Origin: Halomarinibacterium sp041392125
GTDB taxonomy: Bacteria; Bacteroidota; Bacteroidia; Flavobacteriales; Flavobacteriaceae
Length of the DNA stretch: 64,000 bases
Assembly: GCA_041392125.1 (NCBI GenBank)
Contig: JAWKMR010000003.1
Span: 528,178-592,177, forward strand
Direction: 5' to 3'
The translations under genes and the position numbers were made by a program. Every line of letters starts with the position of its first letter. The stretch's first letter is position 1. Below are positions 53,053 to 61,949 of this stretch, in pieces. The notes below the pieces were generated by a model that was not told the origin of the DNA, did not search any database, and saw nothing but the letters and a program-made list of their open reading frames with translations.

Positions 53053-54108
53053 TTAATTCTGAAAATCGGGGTTATTGATAAAACTGGGATCTGAAAGGGA
53101 TAACAGAAACGCTTTAAGGTCTGCTTTGTCTTGCTCTGAAAGTTGAACACCCCCTTGTGCTACTTTCTTCATTAAAGGGTCTATAGTTTCTGAATATACT
53201 AGACCTTCGCTGTAATGATTAATAACTTCGTCTAAGGTTTCAAAACGGCCGTCGTGCATATAGGGTGCCGTGAATGCTAAATTACGGAGGGAGGGGGATT
53301 TAAATTTTCCATCATCCCGCGGGTCCCCGGTAACTTTGCCAAGACCTCTATCTGCCGGGAATTGATCTAAGCCATTATTATGAAATAGATTATCGGTCCA
53401 TAGAGGATTGAGTGGATTTCCATGACAATGGAAACAATCGCCCCGCGTTTCGTCTAAAAAAATTATTAGCCCGTTTGCTTCTGATGAGGTAAGCTCAATT
53501 TCACCACGTTGGTATTGGTCAAACCTTGAGTTTGAACTTATTAAAGTTCTAATAAATTGTGCAATGGCTTTTGAAACTTTTACAGAGTCTATGGTAGAAG
53601 ATCCAAAAGCAGCTTCAAACATAGCGGGATAAGTTGTAGAATTTTGGAGAGAGGCAACTGCATTAGTCCAAGTATTGGCCATTTCTATGGGGTTGGTAAC
53701 AGGTTCAAAGATTTGATCTTCAAGAGTCTCGGCTCGCCCGTCCCAAAAAAACTTTCCATCGTAATTCCATGCTAGATTGTGAAGGGGCATAGAGTTGCGA
53801 GAGCCAATAGATCCATCAATACCAATACTAAACCTTCTTGAATCACTAAAACCTGTTTGAGGACGGTGACAATCGGCGCATGCTTGTGTGTTATTGGCCG
53901 ATAGGATGGGGTCAAAAAAAAGTTTTTTTCCAAGGGCAATTCCCTCGACTGTAAGTGGATTATCCGCAGGAATCTCGGGTTCTTCTATATTTTCTTCAAA
54001 AAATGGTGGGATTTTTAAATTATATGGAGTAGCAGTATAGCCCCCTTCATCTTTATTACAGGCTAGAAAGGTGAAAAAGAGTATAAAAAGCGCTATTCTG
54101 TATTTCAT
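53053..54108 (-). CDS. Di-heme MauG/MbnH-type peroxidase lipoprotein
   Basis: This 351-residue protein has a lipobox Cys at 17 (FFTFLACNKDE), then two c-type heme motifs: CADCH (77-81) and CFHCH (225-229). Downstream, APYMHDGRF (about 281-289) is the region that supplies an axial ligand in cytochrome c peroxidases, MauG and MbnH. Aromatic residues between the hemes (NLAWNYDGKFFWDGRAETLEDQ) fit this group. It lies 7 bases after the MbnP-like gene. In other bacteria MbnH makes a bis-Fe(IV) state and oxidises a Trp of MbnP to kynurenine. That function is inferred here from pairing and similarity; a simple peroxide-detoxifying peroxidase is the alternative. Confidence 0.9.
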   Translation of the reverse strand: MKYRIALFILFFTFLACNKDEGGYTATPYNLKIPPFFEENIEEPEIPADNPLTVEGIALGKKLFFDPILSANNTQACADCHRPQTGFSDSRRFSIGIDGSIGSRNSMPLHNLAWNYDGKFFWDGRAETLEDQIFEPVTNPIEMANTWTNAVASLQNSTTYPAMFEAAFGSSTIDSVKVSKAIAQFIRTLISSNSRFDQYQRGEIELTSSEANGLIIFLDETRGDCFHCHGNPLNPLWTDNLFHNNGLDQFPADRGLGKVTGDPRDDGKFKSPSLRNLAFTAPYMHDGRFETLDEVINHYSEGLVYSETIDPLMKKVAQGGVQLSEQDKADLKAFLLSLSDPSFINNPDFQN

Positions 54109-54115
54109 TATGTTT

Positions 54116-54922
54116 CTATTGTGTCACTTCGCCGAGGCTAAACACCCCATTTTGTCCATTTTCATGCATCATTATTTGAGCGGTATAATTCGGCATAAGT
54201 GATTGATAAAACATCGTTAAATCCCAGGTATTAGGGTTTTTAAACCATTCAGCAACATTCATTTTTACTTCAATAGTAGTGTTTTCACCAATAATTATCT
54301 GTCCAAGATTTACTTTGAAAGAGGTGTCTTCAATAAATTCTAATGAGTTAGCATCAGGAGGCAAATAACTATGTTTGTTAGCTCTTATGGTGTGATATTG
54401 AAAGTTGACAATCATAGGGTCCACATTTGGGTTGATGTATTTCCCTTCCATACGCATATAGTGGTATCCCCCGCCTAACATTAAGGGGACATTCCAGCTC
54501 CCGTCTGCAGAAGGAGAATTTAAATCGGGATGATTAAGGTTGTTATCTTCATCATCAAAACCAAATGTAAAGGAGACAGTATAGGTTCCCTGAGGAAGTT
54601 CAATGTCTGGGGTAAAAGTTAAGTCCCCTTCTCTTACTTTAACAAGTTTGTAATCTCCGGCATCATACTCCATTCCATTAGTGTCTTTAAAGGTAATGTC
54701 TGAAATAAGGTATACTAATTTAGAAAGGCTAAGCACTTCATTATTAGCAGTCGTGTATTGGGAAACATCAAAATCGGCATTTGCGATAGGAGCACCATCC
54801 CAATTCTGGGTAAAGTTAAAATCTACAGTTACGTTTTGTGGTGTTGTAGTACCATCATCATCATTCTTTTTACAACTTACAATAGCAAGAGCCATCATAA
54901 GTAATAGGGCAATTTTTTTCAT
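54116..54922 (-). CDS. MbnP-like lipoprotein
   Basis: This 268-residue lipoprotein (lipobox Cys17, VSCKKNDDD) resembles the MbnP family: a beta-rich N-terminal domain with VDFNFTQNWDG, LSKLVYLISDITF, the DGSWNVPLMLGGGYHYMRMEGKY stretch and a C-terminal VAEWFKNPNTWDLT. Four Trp residues (41, 143, 226, 233) are possible targets for oxidation. MbnP proteins are copper-binding periplasmic proteins in methanotrophs. Here it is a lipoprotein, likely at the outer membrane. It lies 9 bases after the propeller lipoprotein and 7 before the MbnH-like gene, so the three are co-transcribed. Confidence 0.87.
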   Translation of the reverse strand: MKKIALLLMMALAIVSCKKNDDDGTTTPQNVTVDFNFTQNWDGAPIANADFDVSQYTTANNEVLSLSKLVYLISDITFKDTNGMEYDAGDYKLVKVREGDLTFTPDIELPQGTYTVSFTFGFDDEDNNLNHPDLNSPSADGSWNVPLMLGGGYHYMRMEGKYINPNVDPMIVNFQYHTIRANKHSYLPPDANSLEFIEDTSFKVNLGQIIIGENTTIEVKMNVAEWFKNPNTWDLTMFYQSLMPNYTAQIMMHENGQNGVFSLGEVTQ

Positions 54923-54931
54923 ATTTTTAGC

Positions 54932-56359
54932 TTATTTTATTTTTACAATTAAGATATCTTTTATCCCTTTATTAAGGGGAATATCTCCATTATTGCTTTC
55001 TGTATTTCCTACAACGACCAATTTCCCATTAGATTGTATGGCATCTTCTGCAAAATCTAACGAACTTCCGCCTATGGCCTTTTCGAAGAGAAGTGTTCCT
55101 TGAGCGTCAACAAGAAATACCCATGCATCATTTTCGCCATGATTGGCAGAGACGTCATTACTTTGGCTTCTTGATGATCCCGATATAAGGTAATTACCAT
55201 CGGACGTGGGGAAAATACTTTTGGCAGATTCAAATTGGTCTCCTCCATAATTTTTCTGCATTAATAATTGTCCGGAGGGAGAAATTTTTATGAACCAAAC
55301 ATCGGCATTACCATAGTTTGAGGGAACATCTTGTTCACTACTTCTTGAATCTCCTACGATAAAATAGTTTCCGTCACCTGTTTCACAGGCAGCATATGCT
55401 TGGTCTATTTCGGCGCCGCCATAATTTTTAACCCAAACTTTATTTCCGTTGGCATCTACTTTTACCACCCAATAATCAAAAGTTCCATGCGGATTGGTAA
55501 TATCTGAATTTGTTTCTTGAATACTTTCAGAAGTTCCAATTAATAAAAAACCGTGATCATCGGTTTCAATGGCATCGTGACATTTGTCAAAGTGATTTCC
55601 TCCAAAATAACGGGTCCAAATAAAATCCCCTTGTGCGTCCATTTTAATGGCCCAATATTCACCTACTCCGTGATTGGTTCCACTGCCCGAGCGGTCATTA
55701 TTTCCTTCTCCCCCACTGGCAGTTACATCGAAGTAACCAGTTGCAAAAAATCCACCATCTTGAGTTTCAAAAACATCAAATGCTTGATCATTTCCTGCAT
55801 ATCCAAAGTCTTGGCACCATAGTTCATTTCCACTAGCATCAATTTTCAAAAGCCAGTAATCAAAAAAACCGGCATTGCTTTGATTGCCACATTGATCATT
55901 AGGGCTTTGGCTATAACCGGAAAGGATATAACCACCGTCGCTTGTTTTTGTAATATTTGTGGCAATTTCATCGTCACTTCCTCCATAGTATTTTTGCCAA
56001 ATGATGGCACCATCTGAAGAAGAGATTTTCAGTACCCAATAATCACTATCATTTCCTGGTTTTCCGGAAAGTTCCCCATCGGTACTTCGGGTACTTCCTG
56101 CAACGATGTAATTTCCGTCATTAGCTTCTACAACGGCAACAGCTTGGTCAATGTCACTTCCTCCATAGGTTTTTATCCATTCTATTTCTCCTGTAAAAAG
56201 CCCAGTGCCATCATCTACTGGGATATCGTCGGTGCCGTCGTCTGTTATAATTCCATCATCTTGAGGAGGGGCTTCGTCTTTTTTAGCGCAACCTACATAG
56301 ATAAACACTCCTATTAAGAAGAGGATAAAATAGATATATTTTTTCTTTTGCAATAGCAT
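54932..56359 (-). CDS. Beta-propeller lipoprotein of the MbnP locus
   Basis: The frame is open to 56383, overlapping the previous gene; the ATG at 56359 begins a lipoprotein signal (lipobox Cys24, YVGCAKKDE). The 475-residue mature protein has an acidic linker (DDGIITDDGTDD), then about six repeats of 55-65 residues of the form W-(I/V)-K-x-YGG-x-x-x-D-A followed by GNY(I/F)I-G-S/T-S-R-S, forming a propeller resembling SBBP/delta-60 repeats. No enzymatic residue is evident. It may scaffold the neighbouring redox lipoproteins. It is 10 bases from the upstream anchor-B gene. Confidence 0.82.
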   Translation of the reverse strand: MLLQKKKYIYFILFLIGVFIYVGCAKKDEAPPQDDGIITDDGTDDIPVDDGTGLFTGEIEWIKTYGGSDIDQAVAVVEANDGNYIVAGSTRSTDGELSGKPGNDSDYWVLKISSSDGAIIWQKYYGGSDDEIATNITKTSDGGYILSGYSQSPNDQCGNQSNAGFFDYWLLKIDASGNELWCQDFGYAGNDQAFDVFETQDGGFFATGYFDVTASGGEGNNDRSGSGTNHGVGEYWAIKMDAQGDFIWTRYFGGNHFDKCHDAIETDDHGFLLIGTSESIQETNSDITNPHGTFDYWVVKVDANGNKVWVKNYGGAEIDQAYAACETGDGNYFIVGDSRSSEQDVPSNYGNADVWFIKISPSGQLLMQKNYGGDQFESAKSIFPTSDGNYLISGSSRSQSNDVSANHGENDAWVFLVDAQGTLLFEKAIGGSSLDFAEDAIQSNGKLVVVGNTESNNGDIPLNKGIKDILIVKIK

Positions 56360-56369
56360 TTTTAAGGGA

Positions 56370-57773
56370 TTAGTTAATGACAAACCTTTGGGATAAACTT
56401 TCGTTAATAGTTAATAAATATACACCTGATTGTAAAGATGTTGTATTAATGGTTTGAGTAATGTCTTGAGTAAGGTCTAAACTCAAGAGTTTTTGTCCCA
56501 CAACGTTAAAGATCTCTATTTTTTGGATAGGGGTCTTTGAAGTAATTGTGATATTTTCTTTTGCGGGATTTGGGAAAATTGAAAAACTGGAAGCTTCTTT
56601 GTCATCATATCCTAAGTTGGCATCTCTTACCACCGTAAATCCTTCTTCACCACTAATAACAATATTTTTGCTTGCAAAATATGGATACACACTCCAAGTG
56701 GCATCATAACCCGCATTGTTGTTTGCAGGAAAAGTGTCAAAATATCCTATTTCATTCATATTTTGATTGGCAATATCACTGATGTCTATAGCACGCATGC
56801 CTCCGCTGTAATTTGCCAGATAAAAGGTATTACCTACAACATAACCATTATGATCTGTGGAAGGGATATTTCCGAAATAGTTAAAATAGAAAGAAGGATT
56901 GTCTAAATCTGAAACATCGAAAATGATAGTTCTGGTATTAAATCCAAAATTATTTTCATCAATCTCATCCCCAACAATAAAATAATTTCGGTCTTCGGTT
57001 AACCAGCCTTGATGGGTATATGCCGTATTAGCATAAGTAATATTTGAAATAAATTGCGGGTTGAATTTATCGGTTACATCAACAATAACCACTTCATTTT
57101 CATTAGATCCAAAGAAAATTTCTTTACCAGTGTAGTCAGTATCAGGACCATTATACGTAATAATTTGGGCGTCGTGGGTATACCCACTTCCGGCGTAACT
57201 CCCAATCATAAAGGGATTTGATGGGTTAGTTAAATCAATAAATAAAGGGCCACCATTTGCCTGGTTGGCGCCAATTACATAGGCATAGCCTGAATCCTCA
57301 TTCATGGCAATGTTATGAGCACTTCCAAACACTCCTAAATGAGCATCTTCTGTGAATGTTTCAGGAGGTGAAGTTACATTTCGTAAACGTGTTAAATCAA
57401 ACACCTGTAATCCATGACCGCTTGCCTCACTTACAATAAAAGCATAATTGCTATATACTTTTATGTCTCTCCAAATACTTGAGGAAGTGTGTGTGGGAAG
57501 TTTGCCTAAGTAGATAGGATTTACGGGATCTGAAATATCGATAAAGGCCGTGCCATTATCTAACCCCATGATGGCATACTCACTTCCATCGTCTGGGTCT
57601 GTCCATCCCCAAGAATCATTACCTCCAAAAGCACCCATTTCCCCCAAAGAAATATGAGACATTAAGTTGTAGTTATTACAAGGATAACTTCCTGCCGTTC
57701 CACCGGTGCAAGGGGTTTGTGCAAAAAAGGATGTAGTTATTAATACACTTAAAATAAACGTAATTTTTTTCAT
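56370..57773 (-). CDS. Choice-of-anchor B family protein, T9SS type A (third copy, short)
   Basis: This 467-residue secreted protein has a signal peptide (1-18, FFAQ) followed by TPCTGGTAGSYPC. The choice-of-anchor B/LVIVD region (about 20-385) contains NDSWGWTDPDDGSEYA, GLDNGTAFIDISDPVNPIYLG, WRDIKVYSNYAFIVSEASGHG and VFDLTRLRNV. It ends in a T9SS type A sorting domain (FSIFPNPAKENITI ... GVYLLTI). Unlike the two upstream copies it lacks the HYR-like domain pair, going straight from the propeller to the sorting domain. It lies 62 bases after the middle copy, and the gap holds a hairpin without a T tail. Confidence 0.9.
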   Translation of the reverse strand: MKKITFILSVLITTSFFAQTPCTGGTAGSYPCNNYNLMSHISLGEMGAFGGNDSWGWTDPDDGSEYAIMGLDNGTAFIDISDPVNPIYLGKLPTHTSSSIWRDIKVYSNYAFIVSEASGHGLQVFDLTRLRNVTSPPETFTEDAHLGVFGSAHNIAMNEDSGYAYVIGANQANGGPLFIDLTNPSNPFMIGSYAGSGYTHDAQIITYNGPDTDYTGKEIFFGSNENEVVIVDVTDKFNPQFISNITYANTAYTHQGWLTEDRNYFIVGDEIDENNFGFNTRTIIFDVSDLDNPSFYFNYFGNIPSTDHNGYVVGNTFYLANYSGGMRAIDISDIANQNMNEIGYFDTFPANNNAGYDATWSVYPYFASKNIVISGEEGFTVVRDANLGYDDKEASSFSIFPNPAKENITITSKTPIQKIEIFNVVGQKLLSLDLTQDITQTINTTSLQSGVYLLTINESLSQRFVIN

Positions 57774-57801
57774 GATGTTTTTAGAATTAAGAACGAATAG
57801 T

Positions 57802-57825
57802 AAGGGCGGTTAGTGTACCGCCCTT
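57802..57825 (-). repeat. Intercistronic hairpin between two anchor-B genes
   Basis: AAGGGCGGT (57802-57810) pairs with ACCGCCCTT (57817-57825) across a 6-base loop. On the minus strand no T run follows, so it is unlikely to be a full terminator. It may stabilise the upstream mRNA or create a step in expression between copies. Confidence 0.55.
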
Positions 57826-57835
57826 TAATAAAAAA

Positions 57836-59752
57836 TTATTGTTTGATTATTTTTTTGGTTACCTCTTTGTTGAGTTGAACGAAGTAAATCCCTTCAGAAA
57901 AATAGGAAATATCAAAAGTTGTTTGTTTACTATTCAGATTTTCTACCTGAAGTAAATTTTTGCCGGTAATATCGAAGATTGAAACCGATGTAATGGGTTC
58001 ATTTTTGGATACAATAGATAAGTCGTCTTTAGAAGGGTTAGGGTAAATGGTGATTCCTTTTGAAAATTCTGAATCTACAATATTTAGTATTTCAACTACC
58101 GTAAGGTCAAAAGAACAACTACTAGTATTACCCTCGTCATCAGTAGTTTCAAAAGAGATGGTATAGGTACCAATACCTAGTTGAGTTCCTGGTAAAGGAT
58201 CTTGTGAGATTGCCAAAGAAGAAGTACAATTATCAGTAGCTGTTACGTCGCCATTGCTCACATAATCCGGTAAGGTGTAAAAAGTTTCTCCCGCATCAAA
58301 GGCTACGGTTTCGTTATTATAACAAGTAAATTGGGGTGCTAATGTGTCGACAACGGTAACAATGGCTGTGCAAGTATCTGTATTTCCGGAAGGGTCTGAA
58401 ACTGTTAGTGTTACAGTTATTGCACTTCCAATGTCTGAGCAATTAAAAGTATTCGGGGTTACTGAAAAAGATACAAAACCACTGTCGTCTGTTGAACCTC
58501 CATCCACATCACTTCCTGCAATAATAATTTCTCCATTCTCATCGAGCTCAGCAGTAAAATCCTGACAAACGGCTACAGGGTTTGTTGTGTCAACTCCTGA
58601 CGATTTAACCAAGAAAAAGCCACCACTTCGGTCATTAATTACAATATGCCCACTTCCGAAAAAGGGATATACATTCCAAACGCCGTCATAGCCAGCATTA
58701 TTTCCAGAAGGGAAGGTGTCGAAATAACCTGCTTCTGTAATGCTGTTGCTTCCAATATTAGAAATATCAAGAACTCTCATCCCTGCCGCATAATTTGCTA
58801 AATAATAATTATTTCCTAATACATACCCATTATGGTCGGTAGCTGGAGTGGTTCCGAAGTAATCAAAATCGTGAACAGGGTTGTCTAAATCTGTTAAATC
58901 ATAAACTAAAGTTTTGGTATTAAACCCAAAGTCTTGTTCGTCTATTTCGTCTCCTATTAAAATATGCTGTTGATTTTCAGTAAGCCAAACCTGATGTGAG
59001 TAAGAAGGGTTTGCATAAAAAATAGTAGAAATTTCTTGAGGATTTGCCTTGTTGGTTACATCTATAATTTTTACCGTTTGCTCCCATCCGTTACAACTAA
59101 TCATGATTTCGTGTCCTGTATAATCGGTATCGGGACCGTTATATATAACTACTTGTGCATCGTGAATATAACTGGTTGAGTATTGACCTGCTGTTTGCGG
59201 GCTTAAGGGATTGGAAACATCTATAAAGGTAGCACCGTTTGAACTGCCCCCAACCATGTAAGCGTATCCAGTATCCTCGTTGAGGACTAGATTATGAGCT
59301 CTTCCCACAGCATTATAGTGTGCGTCTTCGGTAAAAGTCACCGGAGGATTAGTTACATTTCGCAATCTTGTTAAATCAAAAACTTGCATTCCGTGATTGT
59401 CTGCTTCACTTACAACAAAAGCATAGTTATTGTAAACTTTAATATCCCTCCAAACGGTACTAGTGGAATGAGTAGGAAGTTTCCCTAAATATATAGGGTT
59501 TACAGGGTCTGAAATATCTATAAAAGCAACACCATTTTCAAGCCCCATAAGGTAATATTCATCTCCATTAATAGGGTCTACCCACCCCCAAGAATCATTG
59601 GCTCCCGAGGTATTAAAGGTTGATAAAGGGATATGCGAAATTAAGTCATATCCGCTACATGGATAACCACCTGCCATGCCTCCTACACAGGGAGTTTGGG
59701 AAAAGAGGTTTCCACTTAAAAGGATAGCGCTAAGAATTGCTAATTTTTTCAT
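57836..59752 (-). CDS. Choice-of-anchor B family protein with HYR-like domains, T9SS type A (second copy)
   Basis: This 638-residue secreted protein has a signal peptide (1-19, LFSQ), a choice-of-anchor B/LVIVD propeller (about 20-395), and two HYR-like immunoglobulin domains (about 400-480 with VAVCQDFTAELDENG, and 485-560). It ends in a T9SS type A domain (about 570-638, GITIYPNPSKDDLSI ... IYFVQLN). The sequence is very close to the first copy across its full length, so it arose by tandem duplication. It lies 45 bases after the first copy and is likely surface-exposed or released. Confidence 0.92.
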   Translation of the reverse strand: MKKLAILSAILLSGNLFSQTPCVGGMAGGYPCSGYDLISHIPLSTFNTSGANDSWGWVDPINGDEYYLMGLENGVAFIDISDPVNPIYLGKLPTHSTSTVWRDIKVYNNYAFVVSEADNHGMQVFDLTRLRNVTNPPVTFTEDAHYNAVGRAHNLVLNEDTGYAYMVGGSSNGATFIDVSNPLSPQTAGQYSTSYIHDAQVVIYNGPDTDYTGHEIMISCNGWEQTVKIIDVTNKANPQEISTIFYANPSYSHQVWLTENQQHILIGDEIDEQDFGFNTKTLVYDLTDLDNPVHDFDYFGTTPATDHNGYVLGNNYYLANYAAGMRVLDISNIGSNSITEAGYFDTFPSGNNAGYDGVWNVYPFFGSGHIVINDRSGGFFLVKSSGVDTTNPVAVCQDFTAELDENGEIIIAGSDVDGGSTDDSGFVSFSVTPNTFNCSDIGSAITVTLTVSDPSGNTDTCTAIVTVVDTLAPQFTCYNNETVAFDAGETFYTLPDYVSNGDVTATDNCTSSLAISQDPLPGTQLGIGTYTISFETTDDEGNTSSCSFDLTVVEILNIVDSEFSKGITIYPNPSKDDLSIVSKNEPITSVSIFDITGKNLLQVENLNSKQTTFDISYFSEGIYFVQLNKEVTKKIIKQ

Positions 59753-59797
59753 GGATTCTTTTTTAAAAGTTTACTCAATTGAATTTATTGACGTAAG

Positions 59798-61717
59798 TTA
59801 TTGTTTTACAATTTTTTTAGTGGCTTTTCCATTAATATTTACAAAGTAAATGCCTTGAGAAAAAGCTGAAATATCCAAGGTTGTTTCTTTAAGATCAAGG
59901 TTAATGTTTTCCATCAACTTTTTCCCTGTAATATCTACAATAGAAATCGAGTTAATGGTACCCATTTTTGAGATAATAGATACTTCTTCTTTAGCAGGGA
60001 TTGGATAGATTAAAATTCCTTTTGAGAAAAGTGCATCATTTATTGCAAGCTCGGGAACAACGATAAGTTCAAAAGAGCAACTATTAGTGTTGCCTTCATC
60101 ATCAGTAGATTCAAAAGAAATTGTATAGGTGCCTTGACTAAGTTGCGTGCCTGCTACAGGGTCCTGAGATAGGGTTAAATTAGCGGAACAATTATCAACT
60201 GCTGTAACATCACCATTCCCCACATAATCTGGCAAGGTATAAAAGGTTTCGCCTGCGTCGTAAGGAACAGTCTCATCAGTATAGCAGGTAAATGCAGGAC
60301 CTAGTGCATCAATTACAGATACGAGTGCAGTACAGGTGTCTGTATTTCCTGAAGGATCGGTAACGGTTAATGTTACGGTGATTGTACTTCCAATGTCTGA
60401 ACAATCAAAAGTGTTTGGTGTTACAGAAAAAGAAACAAAGCCACTGTCGTCTGTAGAACCTCCATCTACATCACTTCCAGAGACAATAATCTCACCATTT
60501 TGGTTTAGCTCTGCTGTAAAATCTTGGCAGACTGCTACCGGGTTGGTGGTATCTACACCATTAGATTTTACTAAGAAAAACCCTCTGTCAATATCACTTA
60601 TAACAATATTCCCGCTTCCAAAATAAGGATATACACTCCAAGCACCATCGAAATTTGCATTGTTGTTATTAGGATAACTATCAAAATAGCCAATTTCGGA
60701 CATATTTCCGTTGGCAATATCGCTTATATCGATTACACGAAGACCCGCTCTATAACTTGCCATATAATATTTATCTCCAACTACATATCCATTGTGATCA
60801 ATCGCCGAAGATGTTCCTGTGTATTCAAAATGAAATTGGGGATTATCTAAGTCATCAAAATCAAAAATAATGGTACGGGTATTAAATCCGTTATTCAATT
60901 CATCTACTTCATCTCCGAGAATAAAGTATCGTTGATCTTCGGTAAACCAACCTTGGTGTGTGTAGCCTACGTTGGTATAACTAATGCTAGAAATGTGTTG
61001 AGGATTTGCCTTGTCGGTTACATCCACAATAACAACTTCAATTTCATTACTGCCTATTAAAATTTCTCTACCGGTATAGTCTGTGTCAGGGCCATTATAG
61101 GTTACTACTTGTGCATCATGACTGTAATCATCCATAGAATATCCACCTTCACTTACAGGATTTAATGGATCTTGTATGTTGATGAACCAAGGACCACCAT
61201 TGAAAAAACTTGTTCCTACAGGGTATGCATAGCCTGTATCTTCATTAATAACAATATTATGGGCATTACCAAACCCATTAAAATGGGCATCTTCTGTAAA
61301 TGTTTCCGGAGGACTTGCAACACTTCTAAGGCGAGTTAAATCAAAAACTTGCATTCCATGACCACTTGCTTCACTTACCACAAACGCATAATTATTATAT
61401 ACTTTAATGTCCCTCCAGGTGCTGTTACTGGTATGGGTGGGCAGTTTTCCTAAATAAATTGGGTTAACAGGGTCTGATATATCAATAAAAGCAGTTCCGT
61501 TTCGTAATCCCATAAGCGCATATTCCTTGCCATCTAAAGGGTCTGTCCAACCCCAAGAGTCATTACCGGATCCGGCATTAAGATCATTTAAATCAAGTTG
61601 CGATTGCAAGAAATACCCATCACAAGGATAGGGACCAGCCATACCACCAGTACAGGGGGTTTGTGCAATGGTAAAAAATGGAAATAAAAGCACTAGGGAG
61701 AATAGCTTTTTTATCAT
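59798..61717 (-). CDS. Choice-of-anchor B family protein with HYR-like domains, T9SS type A (first copy)
   Basis: The frame is open to 61801, but the ATG at 61717 gives a classical signal peptide (MIKKLFSLVLLFPFF...IAQ), so I use that start (639 residues). The layout is propeller (about 20-395), two HYR-like domains (about 400-560) and T9SS type A sorting domain (about 575-639, GILIYPIPAKEEVSI ... GIYFVNI). It is the first gene of the six-gene run to 53053. A weak -7 (TACTTTTA on the minus strand, 61740-61747) lies upstream. The sequence gives no catalytic site. Homologues are secreted proteins of unknown role. Confidence 0.92.
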   Translation of the reverse strand: MIKKLFSLVLLFPFFTIAQTPCTGGMAGPYPCDGYFLQSQLDLNDLNAGSGNDSWGWTDPLDGKEYALMGLRNGTAFIDISDPVNPIYLGKLPTHTSNSTWRDIKVYNNYAFVVSEASGHGMQVFDLTRLRSVASPPETFTEDAHFNGFGNAHNIVINEDTGYAYPVGTSFFNGGPWFINIQDPLNPVSEGGYSMDDYSHDAQVVTYNGPDTDYTGREILIGSNEIEVVIVDVTDKANPQHISSISYTNVGYTHQGWFTEDQRYFILGDEVDELNNGFNTRTIIFDFDDLDNPQFHFEYTGTSSAIDHNGYVVGDKYYMASYRAGLRVIDISDIANGNMSEIGYFDSYPNNNNANFDGAWSVYPYFGSGNIVISDIDRGFFLVKSNGVDTTNPVAVCQDFTAELNQNGEIIVSGSDVDGGSTDDSGFVSFSVTPNTFDCSDIGSTITVTLTVTDPSGNTDTCTALVSVIDALGPAFTCYTDETVPYDAGETFYTLPDYVGNGDVTAVDNCSANLTLSQDPVAGTQLSQGTYTISFESTDDEGNTNSCSFELIVVPELAINDALFSKGILIYPIPAKEEVSIISKMGTINSISIVDITGKKLMENINLDLKETTLDISAFSQGIYFVNINGKATKKIVKQ

Positions 61718-61739
61718 ATTGGGTAGGTTTTGGGTATTA

Positions 61740-61747
61740 TAAAAGTA
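61740..61747 (-). promoter_or_regulatory. Candidate -7 element (TACTTTTA) of the anchor-B/MbnP/MbnH operon
   Basis: This matches TAnnTTTG except the last base and lies 22 bases before the preferred start. It is the best promoter candidate for the six-gene run. Confidence 0.4.
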
Positions 61748-61923
61748 TAGAATACCAATGTTAAACAATTTTTTAGCTCTCAAAGCTAATAAAATAATCA
61801 TGAAATTATTGTTAAAGTCCCTATTTTATTGAAAATGATTTAAGTTTTATGGGAGCTTTTTCTGTTTTTTTAAAAGTTTCACATTCTTTAAGCGCTATTT
61901 CCACAAATTCCGTAATGAAGTTG

Positions 61924-61931
61924 TATTTTTG
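61924..61931 (+). promoter_or_regulatory. -7 element (TATTTTTG) for thiL
   Basis: This exact TAnnTTTG match covers the upstream TTG at 61929. That codon therefore cannot be the start of the mRNA's coding region, which supports the ATG at 61950. Confidence 0.6.
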
Positions 61932-61949
61932 AAGCATATTTTATCAGGT

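Noticed and set aside
58344..58565. Opposite-strand open frame over the HYR-like domain of an anchor-B gene, with a similar one at 60336-60626
   Set aside because: Both mirror the same repeated domain, so similarity between them comes from the duplicated genes, not from an independent gene pair.
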